NCBI RefSeq assembly: GCF_041530365.1 | Contig: NZ_CP168034.1 | Coordinates: 1,550,001-1,614,000 of the forward strand | Direction: 5' to 3' | Source: Capnocytophaga sp. ARDL2 | GTDB lineage: Bacteria; Bacteroidota; Bacteroidia; Flavobacteriales; Flavobacteriaceae | Length of the DNA stretch: 64,000 nucleotides | Part shown: piece by piece, positions 9,839-19,427 of the stretch | How positions within the stretch are numbered: the first letter of the stretch is position 1 | Layout: each line of letters starts with the position of its first letter | Made by a program: the position numbers and the translations under genes | The notes under the pieces: generated by a model | Database searches by the model: none | The model's input: only the letters and a program-made list of their open reading frames with translations | What the model was told of the DNA's origin: nothing

Positions 9839-10657
9839 TCCTAATGCGACATCCAACATCATCATAGCAACAAATCCGATGATAAATCCTAAGGTGGCAA
9901 TATCGCTATTGTTGCCTTGTTGGGTTTCTGGTACTACCTCTTCGATAACCACAAAAATCATTGCACCTGCCGCAAATGATAAAGCGTAGGGGAGTAGTGG
10001 ACTGAAAAATCCTACAGCTATTGCTCCAATGACTGCTGCAATCGGTTCAACCAATGCCGAACTTTGACCATAAAAAAAACTTTTTCTTCGGCTCATTCCT
10101 GCTCTTTGCAAGGGAAAGGAAACGGCCATGCCTTCTGGCAAATTTTGTAAACCAATCCCAATTGCCAAAGTAATAGCTCCTGCTATTGTGGCTTCGGGGA
10201 TTCCTGCTGTAATACCGCCAAAGAGTACTCCCACTGCTAGACCTTCGGGGATATTGTGCAAGGTGATTGCTAATACCAATAAAGTCGTTTTTCTCCATGG
10301 TGTTTTGATACCTTCAATATGTTTTTCGTCGTGATTGAGGTGCAAATGCGGTAGAGTTTTGTCCAAAATAAATAAAAACAAAGCTCCTAATATAAAACCT
10401 ATTGCTGAAGGGGTAACTTTTCCAAAACCATCACCTTCGCTCATTTCGATAGCAGGAGCAAGTAAACTCCAAAAACTCGCTGCAACCATTATACCACCAG
10501 TAAATCCCAACATACCATCCAATAATTTTTTTGATGGTTTGTGAAAAACAAATACCATAGCAGAACCAATAGCTGTCATACTCCATGTAAAAAATCCAGC
10601 CAATAATGCGGCAATGGCAGGAGAGAGTGATTCAAAAAAGTTGAAAATTACATCCAT
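9836..10657 (-). CDS. ZIP family metal transporter (ZupT-like)
   Basis: An inner-membrane divalent metal importer of 273 residues with about eight membrane segments. The two family signatures are HNIPEGLAVG and GLQNLPEGMAVS, whose His/Asn/Glu residues form the binuclear metal site. A His-rich loop (PHLHLNHDEKHIEG) lies before the first signature. The start codon directly follows the stop of the DtxR-type repressor gene, so the two form an operon. This suggests metal-responsive control. The metal (Zn, Fe or Mn) cannot be read from the sequence. Confidence 0.93.
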   Translation of the reverse strand: MDVIFNFFESLSPAIAALLAGFFTWSMTAIGSAMVFVFHKPSKKLLDGMLGFTGGIMVAASFWSLLAPAIEMSEGDGFGKVTPSAIGFILGALFLFILDKTLPHLHLNHDEKHIEGIKTPWRKTTLLVLAITLHNIPEGLAVGVLFGGITAGIPEATIAGAITLAIGIGLQNLPEGMAVSFPLQRAGMSRRKSFFYGQSSALVEPIAAVIGAIAVGFFSPLLPYALSFAAGAMIFVVIEEVVPETQQGNNSDIATLGFIIGFVAMMMLDVALG

Positions 10658-11314
10658 TTAGCATTCTTTTACAAATAAATTTTGCGTTACTATTTTTGAT
10701 AATACTACTTCATTTTCATTAAAGAGTACTGTAATTGATTGGTCAAAAATTTCTTTTTTTACTACCTTCATTTTTGTTCCTAATGCGATGTTTTGTCTAT
10801 CGAGGTATTGCAAAAAATCACTTGACGAATCTTTTACACCTACACAAATATATTGTCTGTTTTCGATTGATTCTGAAAGCAATTGTTTTTCTCTCGAATG
10901 TATTTTACCTTTGGCATTAGGGATAGGATCACCGTGTGGATCTTCTTTAGGAAAACCTAAAAACGTATCCAAGGCATTGATCAATTTTTCAGATTTTATG
11001 TGTTCAAGTTCCTCGGCAATTTCGTGTACTTCGTCCCAGTTGAAATTTAATTTTTCTACTAAAAAAACCTCCCATAATCTGTGTTTTCGGATGATCATTT
11101 TAGCTGTATGAATACCCAAATTGGTCAATAAAACACCTTTATATTTTTGATAATTGATCAATTGTTTTTGATTCAATTTTTTTAGCATATCCGTTACCGA
11201 AGAGGCCTTTGTGTCTACTTTAGACGCAATCGAATTTGTCGAAATTCCTTCTTCCTCTGTCAAAGATAAATGGTAAATAGCTTTTAGGTAATTTTCTTCT
11301 GAATGTGATAACAT
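10658..11314 (-). CDS. DtxR/MntR-family metal-dependent transcriptional repressor
   Basis: A 218-residue regulator with the three-part DtxR layout: a winged helix-turn-helix (about 1-70), a metal-binding/dimerisation domain with WDEVHEIAEELEHIKSEKL and GFPKEDPHGDPIP (about 75-140), and a C-terminal FeoA/SH3-like domain (about 150-218). The family represses metal-uptake genes when Fe2+ or Mn2+ is bound. It is cotranscribed with the ZIP transporter and faces a (broken) TonB receptor gene; a palindrome with TTAG-N6-CTAA lies in the shared promoter region, suggesting autoregulation. Confidence 0.93.
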   Translation of the reverse strand: MLSHSEENYLKAIYHLSLTEEEGISTNSIASKVDTKASSVTDMLKKLNQKQLINYQKYKGVLLTNLGIHTAKMIIRKHRLWEVFLVEKLNFNWDEVHEIAEELEHIKSEKLINALDTFLGFPKEDPHGDPIPNAKGKIHSREKQLLSESIENRQYICVGVKDSSSDFLQYLDRQNIALGTKMKVVKKEIFDQSITVLFNENEVVLSKIVTQNLFVKEC

Positions 11315-11330
11315 GAACTAAATTTTTAAA

Positions 11331-11362
11331 CAAAAATATGAAAAAAAAAATCAAGATTCAAA
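11331..11362 (-). promoter_or_regulatory. dtxR-ZIP operon promoter
   Basis: On the minus strand, TTTG (11362-11359) and TATTTTTG (11338-11331) are separated by 20 nt, an exact Bacteroidota promoter. The start codon follows within 17 nt, so the leader is very short. Confidence 0.8.
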
Positions 11363-11366
11363 TATT

Positions 11367-11390
11367 TATTTTTAGCTTTGCCTAAAAATA
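11367..11390. promoter_or_regulatory. Candidate DtxR-type operator between dtxR and the TonB receptor
   Basis: A perfect inverted repeat with 9-bp arms TATTTTTAG and CTAAAAATA and a 6-nt centre CTTTGC. Its TTAG-N6-CTAA core resembles the DtxR/SirR box pattern. A second palindrome with the same core precedes the intact TonB receptor (16836-16861). It abuts the dtxR -33 element. Confidence 0.65.
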
Positions 11391-11420
11391 TAATCGCATT
11401 AATAAAAAAATGGTTTTATT

Positions 11421-13672
11421 ATAAAAAAAATATTGATTTCAATTTTATCATTAATTTCTATTTCAGCCTTTTCTCAATATCAATTACAGGGAAAAGTAAT
11501 TAATAAAAAAGGAGAAGCTGTTTCTTCAACTGTACATGTAGTTGAACTTGACCAACAAATATCAACGGATGAAAATGGAAATTTTACAATTGATTTTACT
11601 GAAAAAGGAGGTTATTCGTTCATAATTTATGATGAAAATATGTTGAAAAGTGATTTTTATGTTACAATTGAAAATGATTTACAGAAGCTTTCATTTGAAT
11701 TGGCAACTGACGAAATTTTAAATGAAATTGTAATCAATATACATAAAAACTGTCAAGTTGATACTGGAGTCATTGCAAAAGAATCGTATTCAGAGGATTT
11801 TTTCAAAAAAACTACGGTTGCCAACGTGTTAGAATCTATGGAGTTGATCAATGGAGTGCAACCAAAAATCAATTGTGGTGTTTGTAATACAGGGGATATT
11901 CACATCAATGGATTGGAAGGGGCAAATACCCTCGTTTTGATTGATGGAATGCCGATGGTAAGTGGCCTTTCTACGGTGTATGGATTGTCGGGAATTCCGC
12001 TTTCGATGATAGAAAAAATTGAAGTAATAAAAGGTCCAGCTCCATCTATTTATGGTTCGGAAGCCATTGGTGGAATGATCAATATTATTACCAAAAATCC
12101 GTTGTTTGCTCCAAAATATACTGTAAATTCATATATTTCGTCTTGGGGTGAATGGCAAACAGATTTGGGATTTTCCAACAAAATAGGAAAAAAAGTCAAT
12201 TATTTAGCTGGAATACATTTGTTTAATTATGGAGGATTGCATGATAAAAACAAGGATAATTTTACCGATTTGACCAATTAAAAGCGAATTTCTTTTTTTC
12301 AGAAATTTCAATGGGATAGAAAATCAAAAAAAGATTTGTCGTTGATGACTCGTTATTATTATGAAGATCGTTGGGGTGGAGAGTTGCAATGGAATCGCAA
12401 TTATAGAGGTACGGATGAAATATATGGGGAATCTATTTACACCAATCGTTGGGAGGTCTTAGGAAATTATCAGTTGCCTACAACCGAAAATATTCGATTG
12501 CAAACTTCATTGATTGGACATTATCAAGATGCGTATTATGGAGATACCTATTACAAAGCCAATCAGACAGTGTTGCATTTGCAAGGGTTGTGGGAAAAAA
12601 GTTGGAACAAAAACGAAAGTATTTTTGGGGTAGCTTTGAGAAATTTGTATTATAACGATAATACGCCTGCAACCAATAAAGCGGAAAATAACCAGTTATT
12701 GAGTGTTTTTGCTCAAAATTCGTATGTTTTTGATTCAAATTGGCAACTTTTTACTGGAATTCGTGCTGAAAAGCACAATGTACATGGACAAATTTTTACA
12801 CCGAGAGTAGCATTGCGAAAAGAGTTTGCTAAAGGCGATGTATTACGACTCAATGCAATGTAGGTTCGGGATATCGTGTCGTAAGTGTGTTTACAGAAGA
12901 TCACGCCGCTCTTACGGGTGCAAGAGAATTGGTTATAGCCAATGAATTGAAACCTGAACGTTCATGGAATGCCAATTTGAGTTATGTAAAAAATTGGGTT
13001 TTCAACAATCAAACTTATTTACAATTGGATGCTTCGGCTTGGTTTACTCATTTTACCAACAAAATTGCACCTGATTATGATACAGATGTGCAAAAGATTA
13101 TTTATGACAATATTGACGGATATGCTCAATCAAAAGGAGTGAGTGCTAATGTAGATATTTCGTTTCCCAACGGAATGAAATTTTTAATAGGTGGAACATG
13201 GCAAAATGTACAAAAAGCAGAGGAAGGAGTAATGGAGCATTTGGAATTTGCAGAACGATTTTCAGGAAACTGGATGCTGTCTTTACCTATAAAAAAATGG
13301 AATATGACTCTAGATTATACAGGAACTTTGACAGGACCTATGAATTTGCCAACTTTGGGTGAAAATGACCCAAGAAGGGATGTTTCGTCAACTTTTGCTT
13401 TACATCATATACAGGCAACCTATCGTGGATTGAAAAATTTTGAAATCTATGCCGGAGTAAAAAATCTCACCAATTGGACTGTAAGCAAAACCGTACCGTT
13501 TCTCATAGCCAACAGCAACGACCCATTTGATAAAAATGTTTCGTACAATCCCGATGGAAGTATCGTAAAAACAAAAGAAAATCCTTATGGTTTAAGCTTT
13601 GATCCTACCTATATTTACGGGACCAATCAAGGGATAAGAGGAATAATAGGAGTGAGGTATCAATTGTTTTAG
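11421..13672 (+). pseudogene. Broken TonB-dependent receptor gene (three lesions)
   Basis: The three open pieces (to 12281, 12336-12863, 12887-13672) join into one TonB-dependent outer-membrane receptor: signal peptide, short carboxypeptidase-like domain, plug with NCGVCNTGDIHINGLEG and IKGPAPSIYGSEAIGG, and a barrel ending in RYQLF. The lesions are: (1) the start codon appears changed from ATG to ATA at 11421, upstream of KKILISILSLISISAFSQ, a good signal peptide; (2) TAA at 12279-12281, most simply from CAA; (3) a tandem CAATG-CAATG duplication at about 12851-12860, whose removal restores LRLNVGSGYRVVSVFTED. The Cys pair in the plug is shared with the intact receptor at 16976. Presumably it once took up a metal or metal chelate. 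Confidence 0.88.
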
Positions 13673-13692
13673 TAGGCAATATTATTTAATTG

Positions 13693-13758
13693 AAAATGCA
13701 AATGGGGAAAATCAAAGATTCAAAAGCCAAATGACTTTCTTTCATTTGCATTTTTTTT
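13693..13758 (+). terminator. Terminator after the broken receptor gene
   Basis: A 12-bp stem AAAATGCAAATG/CATTTGCATTTT encloses a loop with a small inner AAAG/CTTT pairing and is followed by a T run. Confidence 0.7.
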
Positions 13759-13880
13759 GCTAAAAAAAGTGTATTTGTCTGAAAAAATGAAAAACAATAA
13801 TTAAAATCATCGGTTGATGATATGTTGAAACTCCAATGTTTTTTTAATGTACATTCGCTGTAATTTGAAATAAAAAAATG

Positions 13881-13888
13881 TAAATTTG
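13881..13888 (+). promoter_or_regulatory. Predicted gcvP -7 element
   Basis: Exact TAAATTTG, 33 nt before the gcvP ATG; the -33 element is unclear. No glycine riboswitch was seen in the leader. Confidence 0.5.
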
Positions 13889-13921
13889 CATTTTATAATA
13901 CGATTAAGTAAATAGATATCA

Positions 13922-16771
13922 ATGAAAACAAATTTTTTTGCTCTACGCCACATTGGACCAAGAGCTACTGACCTCCAACACATGTACGACACCATTGGTG
14001 TGAAAGATATGGATCAATTACTTTACGAGACTTTTCCAGACAAAATTCGTTTAGAAAAAGACATTGAATTGGATCCAGCGATGACAGAATATCAATACCT
14101 TGCTCATATCAACGAATTGGGAGCTAAAAACAAAGTATTCCGTTCGATGATTGGTTTGGGATATAACGAGGCAATCGTTCCAGCCGTTATTCAAAGAAAT
14201 ATTTTTGAAAATCCAGGATGGTATACTGCTTATACTCCTTATCAGGCAGAAATTGCTCAAGGTCGTTTAGAGGCTTTGTTGAATTTTCAAACAACTGTAA
14301 TTGAATTGACAGGTATGGAAATTGCAAACGCATCTTTGTTGGACGAAAGTACTGCTGTAGCAGAGGCAATGGCTTTGCTTTTTGATGTTCGTACCAAAGA
14401 CCAAAAGAAAAACAACGCAGTAAAATTCTTTGTGTCAGAAGAAGTTTTACCTCAAACACTTTCAGTTTTAGAAACTCGTGCTACACCAATCGGAATTGAA
14501 TTGGTAGTAGGAAACCACACAGAGTTTAGTTTCTCTGAAGAATTTTTCGGAGCTATCCTTCAATATCCTGGAAAAACAGGACAAGTATACAACATCGAAG
14601 ATTTTATCAACCAAGCACATACAAAAGATATCAAAGTTGCAGTAGCAGCGGATATTTTATCATTGGCTCGTTTGAAATCTCCAGGAGAAATGGGAGCTGA
14701 TGTGGTAGTAGGTACTACACAAAGATTTGGTATTCCTCTAGGTTTCGGTGGACCTCACGCAGGTTATTTCGCAACAAAAGAAGAGTACAAACGCTCTATG
14801 CCAGGTCGTATCATCGGAGTCTCTCAAGATGCAAACGGAAACCGTGCATTGCGTATGGCACTACAAACACGTGAACAACACATCAAACGCGAAAAAGCAA
14901 CTTCAAACATTTGTACAGCTCAAGTATTGTTGGCTGTAATGGCTGGAATGTATGCGGTATATCACGGACCACAAGGTTTGAGAAAAATAGCGAACGATTT
15001 ACATGCAAAAGCAGTTACTATCGAAACTGAATTGTTAAAATTGGGTTACGAGCAACTAAACGATGCATACTTCGATACAATTTTAGTAAAAGCTGATAGT
15101 GCAAAAATCAAAGTCCTTGCAGAAGCAAAAAAATACAATTTTTATTATGTAGATGCAAATTTGGTAAGCATTTCTGTAAACGAAACCATTTCATTGGAAG
15201 ATATAAACAATGTAGTAGCAATTTTTGCAGAAGCAGCTGGAAAATCTTTTGAAACAATTACAGAATTGTCTCAAGAAGCATTGATTCCTGTGCAATTAGA
15301 GAGAACTTCAAAATTTTTAGAATACGATGTATTCAATACATATCAATCAGAATCTCAATTGATGCGTTACATCAAAAAATTAGAGAGGAAAGATTTGGCA
15401 TTGAACCACTCAATGATTTCTTTGGGATCTTGTACTATGAAATTGAACGCAGCAGCAGAAATGTTGCCTTTAAACAATGCCAACTGGAATAATATTCACC
15501 CATTTGCACCTGTAGATCAAGTAGAAGGATATTTGACTATGTTGAAAAAATTGGAAAACCAATTGAATGTAATCACAGGTTTTGCAGGTACCACATTACA
15601 ACCAAACTCTGGAGCTCAAGGAGAGTATGCAGGCTTGATGGTAATCCGTGCTTACCACGAGTCTAGAGGAGAAGGACACAGAAATATCGCATTGATTCCA
15701 GCATCTGCACACGGAACAAATCCAGCATCTGCAGCTATGGCTGGAATGAAAGTAGTAGTTACAAAAACAACTGTAGAAGGAAATATCGATGTGGAAGATT
15801 TGAGAGCAAAAGCAGAGCAATACAAAGATCAATTGTCTTGTGCTATGATTACATACCCATCAACTCACGGAGTATATGAGTCATCGATTATCGAGATTAC
15901 AAACATTATCCATGAAAATGGAGGACAAGTATATATGGACGGTGCCAATATGAACGCTCAAGTAGGATTGACAAATCCAGCAAGAATTGGAGCTGATGTA
16001 TGCCACCTAAACTTACACAAAACATTTGCAATTCCTCACGGAGGTGGAGGACCTGGAGTAGGTCCAATCTGTGTGGCAGAGCACTTGGTAGAATTTTTGC
16101 CAAGCAATCCAATCGTAAAAGTGGGAGGAGAGAAAGCAATTACAGCCATTTCGGCAGCACCTTACGGTTCAGCGTTGGTATGTTTGATTTCTTACGGATA
16201 CATCTCAATGTTGGGAGCAGACGGATTGAAACAAGCAACATCTATGGCGATTTTGAATGCCAACTATATGAAAGCTCGTTTAGAGACAGGATACGAAATT
16301 CTTTACACAGGAGAATGCGGAAGAGCCGCTCACGAGATGATTGTAGATTGCCGTATGTTCAAAGCCAAAGGAATTGAAGTAACAGATATTGCAAAACGTT
16401 TGATGGATTATGGATTCCACGCACCTACTGTTTCGTTTCCAGTAGCAGGAACGCTAATGATTGAGCCTACAGAATCAGAAGATTTAGCAGAATTAGACCG
16501 TTTCTGTGATGCAATGCTTTCAATTAGAAAAGAAATTGAAGCCACAACAGCCGAGGATACAAATAATGTATTGAAAAATGCACCTCATACATTATCTATG
16601 CTAACAGCTGAAAAATGGGAACAACCATATTCTCGCAAACAAGCAGCGTATCCGTTGGAGTACATAGCAGAAAATAAGTTTTGGCCATCAGTACGTCGTA
16701 TAGACGATGCGTATGGAGATAGAAACTTGGTTTGTTCATGTGCTCCAATCGAAGCATATATAGAGGCTTAA
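13922..16771 (+). CDS. gcvP: Glycine dehydrogenase (decarboxylating), P protein
   Basis: The PLP-dependent P protein of the glycine cleavage system decarboxylates glycine and passes the aminomethyl group to the H-protein lipoyl arm. At 949 residues it is the fused single-chain form (both P1 and P2 halves). The N-terminus RHIGPRATDLQHMYDTIG is typical. The PLP Lys is Lys700 in LHKTFAIPHGGGGPG, and a glycine-rich loop GGGGPGVGPI follows. No other gcv gene is adjacent. It has its own promoter and a clean terminator, so it is monocistronic. Confidence 0.98.
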   Translation: MKTNFFALRHIGPRATDLQHMYDTIGVKDMDQLLYETFPDKIRLEKDIELDPAMTEYQYLAHINELGAKNKVFRSMIGLGYNEAIVPAVIQRNIFENPGWYTAYTPYQAEIAQGRLEALLNFQTTVIELTGMEIANASLLDESTAVAEAMALLFDVRTKDQKKNNAVKFFVSEEVLPQTLSVLETRATPIGIELVVGNHTEFSFSEEFFGAILQYPGKTGQVYNIEDFINQAHTKDIKVAVAADILSLARLKSPGEMGADVVVGTTQRFGIPLGFGGPHAGYFATKEEYKRSMPGRIIGVSQDANGNRALRMALQTREQHIKREKATSNICTAQVLLAVMAGMYAVYHGPQGLRKIANDLHAKAVTIETELLKLGYEQLNDAYFDTILVKADSAKIKVLAEAKKYNFYYVDANLVSISVNETISLEDINNVVAIFAEAAGKSFETITELSQEALIPVQLERTSKFLEYDVFNTYQSESQLMRYIKKLERKDLALNHSMISLGSCTMKLNAAAEMLPLNNANWNNIHPFAPVDQVEGYLTMLKKLENQLNVITGFAGTTLQPNSGAQGEYAGLMVIRAYHESRGEGHRNIALIPASAHGTNPASAAMAGMKVVVTKTTVEGNIDVEDLRAKAEQYKDQLSCAMITYPSTHGVYESSIIEITNIIHENGGQVYMDGANMNAQVGLTNPARIGADVCHLNLHKTFAIPHGGGGPGVGPICVAEHLVEFLPSNPIVKVGGEKAITAISAAPYGSALVCLISYGYISMLGADGLKQATSMAILNANYMKARLETGYEILYTGECGRAAHEMIVDCRMFKAKGIEVTDIAKRLMDYGFHAPTVSFPVAGTLMIEPTESEDLAELDRFCDAMLSIRKEIEATTAEDTNNVLKNAPHTLSMLTAEKWEQPYSRKQAAYPLEYIAENKFWPSVRRIDDAYGDRNLVCSCAPIEAYIEA

Positions 16772-16788
16772 TATTTATAGATTATTAG

Positions 16789-16826
16789 AAAAAAGCTATT
16801 CGTTTTTCGGATAGCTTTTTTTTTGT
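16789..16826 (+). terminator. gcvP terminator
   Basis: Stem AAAAGCTATTCG/CGGATAGCTTTT with a five-T loop, followed by a T run. Confidence 0.9.
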
Positions 16827-16835
16827 TTCTAAATA

Positions 16836-16861
16836 TAAAAATTAGTCTTGTCTAATTTTTA
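16836..16861. promoter_or_regulatory. Candidate DtxR-type operator upstream of the intact TonB receptor
   Basis: A perfect palindrome with 10-bp arms TAAAAATTAG and CTAATTTTTA and a 6-nt centre TCTTGT. The TTAG-N6-CTAA core and the TTG inside the centre match the palindrome at 11367-11390 next to the DtxR-family gene. It lies 10 nt upstream of the receptor's -33 element. Confidence 0.65.
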
Positions 16862-16871
16862 TGTATGATGT

Positions 16872-16902
16872 TTTGGAAATTAAATAAAGATTATTATTTT
16901 TG
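16872..16902 (+). promoter_or_regulatory. Promoter of the TonB receptor gene
   Basis: TTTG (16872-16875) and TATTTTTG (16895-16902) with a 19-nt spacer, an exact Bacteroidota promoter. Confidence 0.8.
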
Positions 16903-16975
16903 CATATCTAATTTTAATTTTAAAAAGTATATTTATTTTTATTTAGTTAAACAAAATAGAAAAAACATTTAGTTT

Positions 16976-19336
16976 ATGATGAAAAAATTATTAAGTACGG
17001 TATTTGTAGTATCTTCTATTTGTGTAAATGCACAAACAGGAAATATCAAAGGAGTTATCAACTCGTCTGAAGGAGTATTACAAGGGGTAACCATTAGCCT
17101 AAAAGGAAGTATGGTTAAAGTAAAAACCAACAACAAAGGAGTTTTTGAACTAAAAGACATTCCAGTAGGCGAACAAACGATTATGGTAAGTTTGGAAGGT
17201 TATAAATCAGATAATCAGATAATTAATGTTTCTGAAAACGAAACGGCTAATGTAGTTTTAGAACTTATACAAGATTATTTAGAACTCGACAATATTGTGA
17301 TTACCGCTACAAGAAGCGAAGTTCCTGTATATAAATCGCCAGTAATTGTAAGTCGTATCAACAGCAAAACATTTGAGACTACCCAATCGCTAGCGTTGTC
17401 AGAAGGGCTAAACTTTACTCCAGGATTGCGTTTGGAGACCAATTGTCAAAATTGTGGATTTACTCAAGTTCGTATGAATGGATTAGAAGGTCCTTATTCA
17501 CAAGTACTTATCAACAGTCGTCCGATTTTTTCTGCCTTGATGGGAGTTTATGGTTTAGATATGTTGCCAACGGGTATGATAGATCGTGTAGAAGTAGTAA
17601 GAGGCGGTGGATCGGCTCTTTATGGGGGTAATGCAATAGCTGGTACTATAAATATTATTACAAAGGACCCTATGAGCAATAGTTTTTCTATAGGAACCAA
17701 TTACTCGTTTGCTAATTATAAAACACCAGATCGTACGCTTAATGTAAACGGAAGCATTGTAAGCGAAGATTATAATAAAGGAATGAGCTTTTATGCCTAT
17801 AACAGAGATAGAAAGCCTTGGGATGCTAATGGCGATGATTTCTCTGAAATGACGCAATTGCAAAATAGTACTTTTGGATTCGATGCTTTTTGGAATACTT
17901 CGAAATTGAGTAAATTAAAAATAAATGCTTTCAATATAAATGAATTTAGAAGAGGTGGAAATAAATTTGATTTACCTCCTCATCAAACCGATATTACAGA
18001 ACAGCTAGATCATAAAATATTGGGAGGTGCCGTTTCTTTTGAAAAATATTCACAAGATTTAAAACACAAATATTCTATTTACACCTCAGCACAGACCGCA
18101 AAAAGAAAAAGCTATTACGGAGGTAGCGGTCGTATATTAGCGGAAGGTGACGCCGTTTCAGAAGAGGATTTGTTGGCTATCAATGCTTATGGAAAATCGA
18201 AAGATTTGTCTCTTGTAGGAGGTGCTCAATATTCTTATGATTTCAACGAAAAATTCTTCTTGTTGTCAGGAACAGAATATCAGTACAACGATGTGAAAGA
18301 TCAAATGCCAGGGTACAATAGGCTTATAGATCAACAAGTGGGTACACTAGGCGTGTATTCACAATTAGAAATAAAACCTACTGAAAAACTAAATTTCCTA
18401 TTGGGTGCTCGTTACGATCATGTAAATATAAACGGAATTTACAATTTGGATGTAGAGTCTTTTAAGGATAAAAAGAAACTCAATGTGTTTGTACCAAGAC
18501 TAACTGCTATGTATGCAATAACAGACAATCTGAAAGCAAGAGCTTCTTATTCGCAAGGATATAGAGCTCCACAAGCATTTGATGAAGATTTGCATATAGA
18601 AACAGTGGGAGGATCTGCTTCTTTTACAAAACTTTCTCAAGATTTGAAGACAGAAAAATCTAATTCTATAAACGCCTCATTGAACTATACCCAGCCATTT
18701 GGAAATACTCAAGCAAACATAGTTTTGGAAGGATTTTATACTAAATTAAACGATGTCTTTATTACAGCAGATGCTTACGAAACACCTAGTGGAATTTCTG
18801 TACTTACCAAAAGAAATGGTGCAGGAGCTAAAGTAATGGGAGCAAATATAGAAGCAAATCTAGCTTTTTCAGGAAAATTAAATCTTCAATTAGGAGGTAC
18901 ATTACAAAAAGCTGTCTATACACAAGATGAGGAAATATGGGCTTCGGAAGATGGTACAGAAGTAATTACTACTAAAAATATGTTGCGTACTCCTAAACTA
19001 TACGGATACTACACTGTAAATTACAATCCTGTAGCAACTCTTACACTTTCTCTTTCAGGAGTGTATACAGGAAAAATGGATGTGCCGCATGTAATTGATG
19101 CTGATTCGGAAAAAACGGTTGTAAAAAATACCCCTTCTTTCTTTGAGCAGAATTTGAAATTAGCTTACGATTTTGATATTAAAGACAATTGTATTCAAGT
19201 CTATACAGGGGTGCAAAATATATTCAATTCGTACCAAAAAGATTTTGATAGAGGAGCTTTGAGAGACGCAGGGTATATATATGGACCTAGCCGACCACAG
19301 ACTTTCTTTATCGGAGCAAAATATACATTGAAATAA
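16976..19336 (+). CDS. TonB-dependent outer-membrane receptor
   Basis: A 786-residue TonB-dependent receptor. It starts with a signal peptide (about 1-20, ending VNAQ), followed by a carboxypeptidase D regulatory-like domain (about 22-105), a plug (about 110-225; VVRGGGSALYGGNAIAGTINIITKDP) and a 22-strand-type barrel ending IGAKYTLK with an aromatic/basic C-terminus. The plug carries the Cys pair NCQNCGFTQVRMNGLEG, as in the broken receptor at 11421. The upstream DtxR-like palindrome suggests metal-repressed uptake of a metal, haem or chelate; the ligand is not known. Two ATG codons stand in tandem at 16976 and 16979; either may be used. Confidence 0.95.
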   Translation: MMKKLLSTVFVVSSICVNAQTGNIKGVINSSEGVLQGVTISLKGSMVKVKTNNKGVFELKDIPVGEQTIMVSLEGYKSDNQIINVSENETANVVLELIQDYLELDNIVITATRSEVPVYKSPVIVSRINSKTFETTQSLALSEGLNFTPGLRLETNCQNCGFTQVRMNGLEGPYSQVLINSRPIFSALMGVYGLDMLPTGMIDRVEVVRGGGSALYGGNAIAGTINIITKDPMSNSFSIGTNYSFANYKTPDRTLNVNGSIVSEDYNKGMSFYAYNRDRKPWDANGDDFSEMTQLQNSTFGFDAFWNTSKLSKLKINAFNINEFRRGGNKFDLPPHQTDITEQLDHKILGGAVSFEKYSQDLKHKYSIYTSAQTAKRKSYYGGSGRILAEGDAVSEEDLLAINAYGKSKDLSLVGGAQYSYDFNEKFFLLSGTEYQYNDVKDQMPGYNRLIDQQVGTLGVYSQLEIKPTEKLNFLLGARYDHVNINGIYNLDVESFKDKKKLNVFVPRLTAMYAITDNLKARASYSQGYRAPQAFDEDLHIETVGGSASFTKLSQDLKTEKSNSINASLNYTQPFGNTQANIVLEGFYTKLNDVFITADAYETPSGISVLTKRNGAGAKVMGANIEANLAFSGKLNLQLGGTLQKAVYTQDEEIWASEDGTEVITTKNMLRTPKLYGYYTVNYNPVATLTLSLSGVYTGKMDVPHVIDADSEKTVVKNTPSFFEQNLKLAYDFDIKDNCIQVYTGVQNIFNSYQKDFDRGALRDAGYIYGPSRPQTFFIGAKYTLK

Positions 19337-19385
19337 ATCATTTCAAAAAAACAAGCTAATTACTTTTATAAGTTGAATTTAAGTT

Positions 19386-19427
19386 GAAAAAAACGAGGTT
19401 GCTATTATAACAACCTCGTTTTTTTTA
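19386..19427. terminator. Bidirectional terminator, receptor/rlmB junction
   Basis: Stem AACGAGGTTG/CAACCTCGTT with a loop of nine bases, A run before and T run after, between convergent genes. Confidence 0.9.

Noticed and set aside
13673..13921. Glycine riboswitch before gcvP
   Set aside because: The leader has no glycine-aptamer core; only a terminator and a -7 element are visible.
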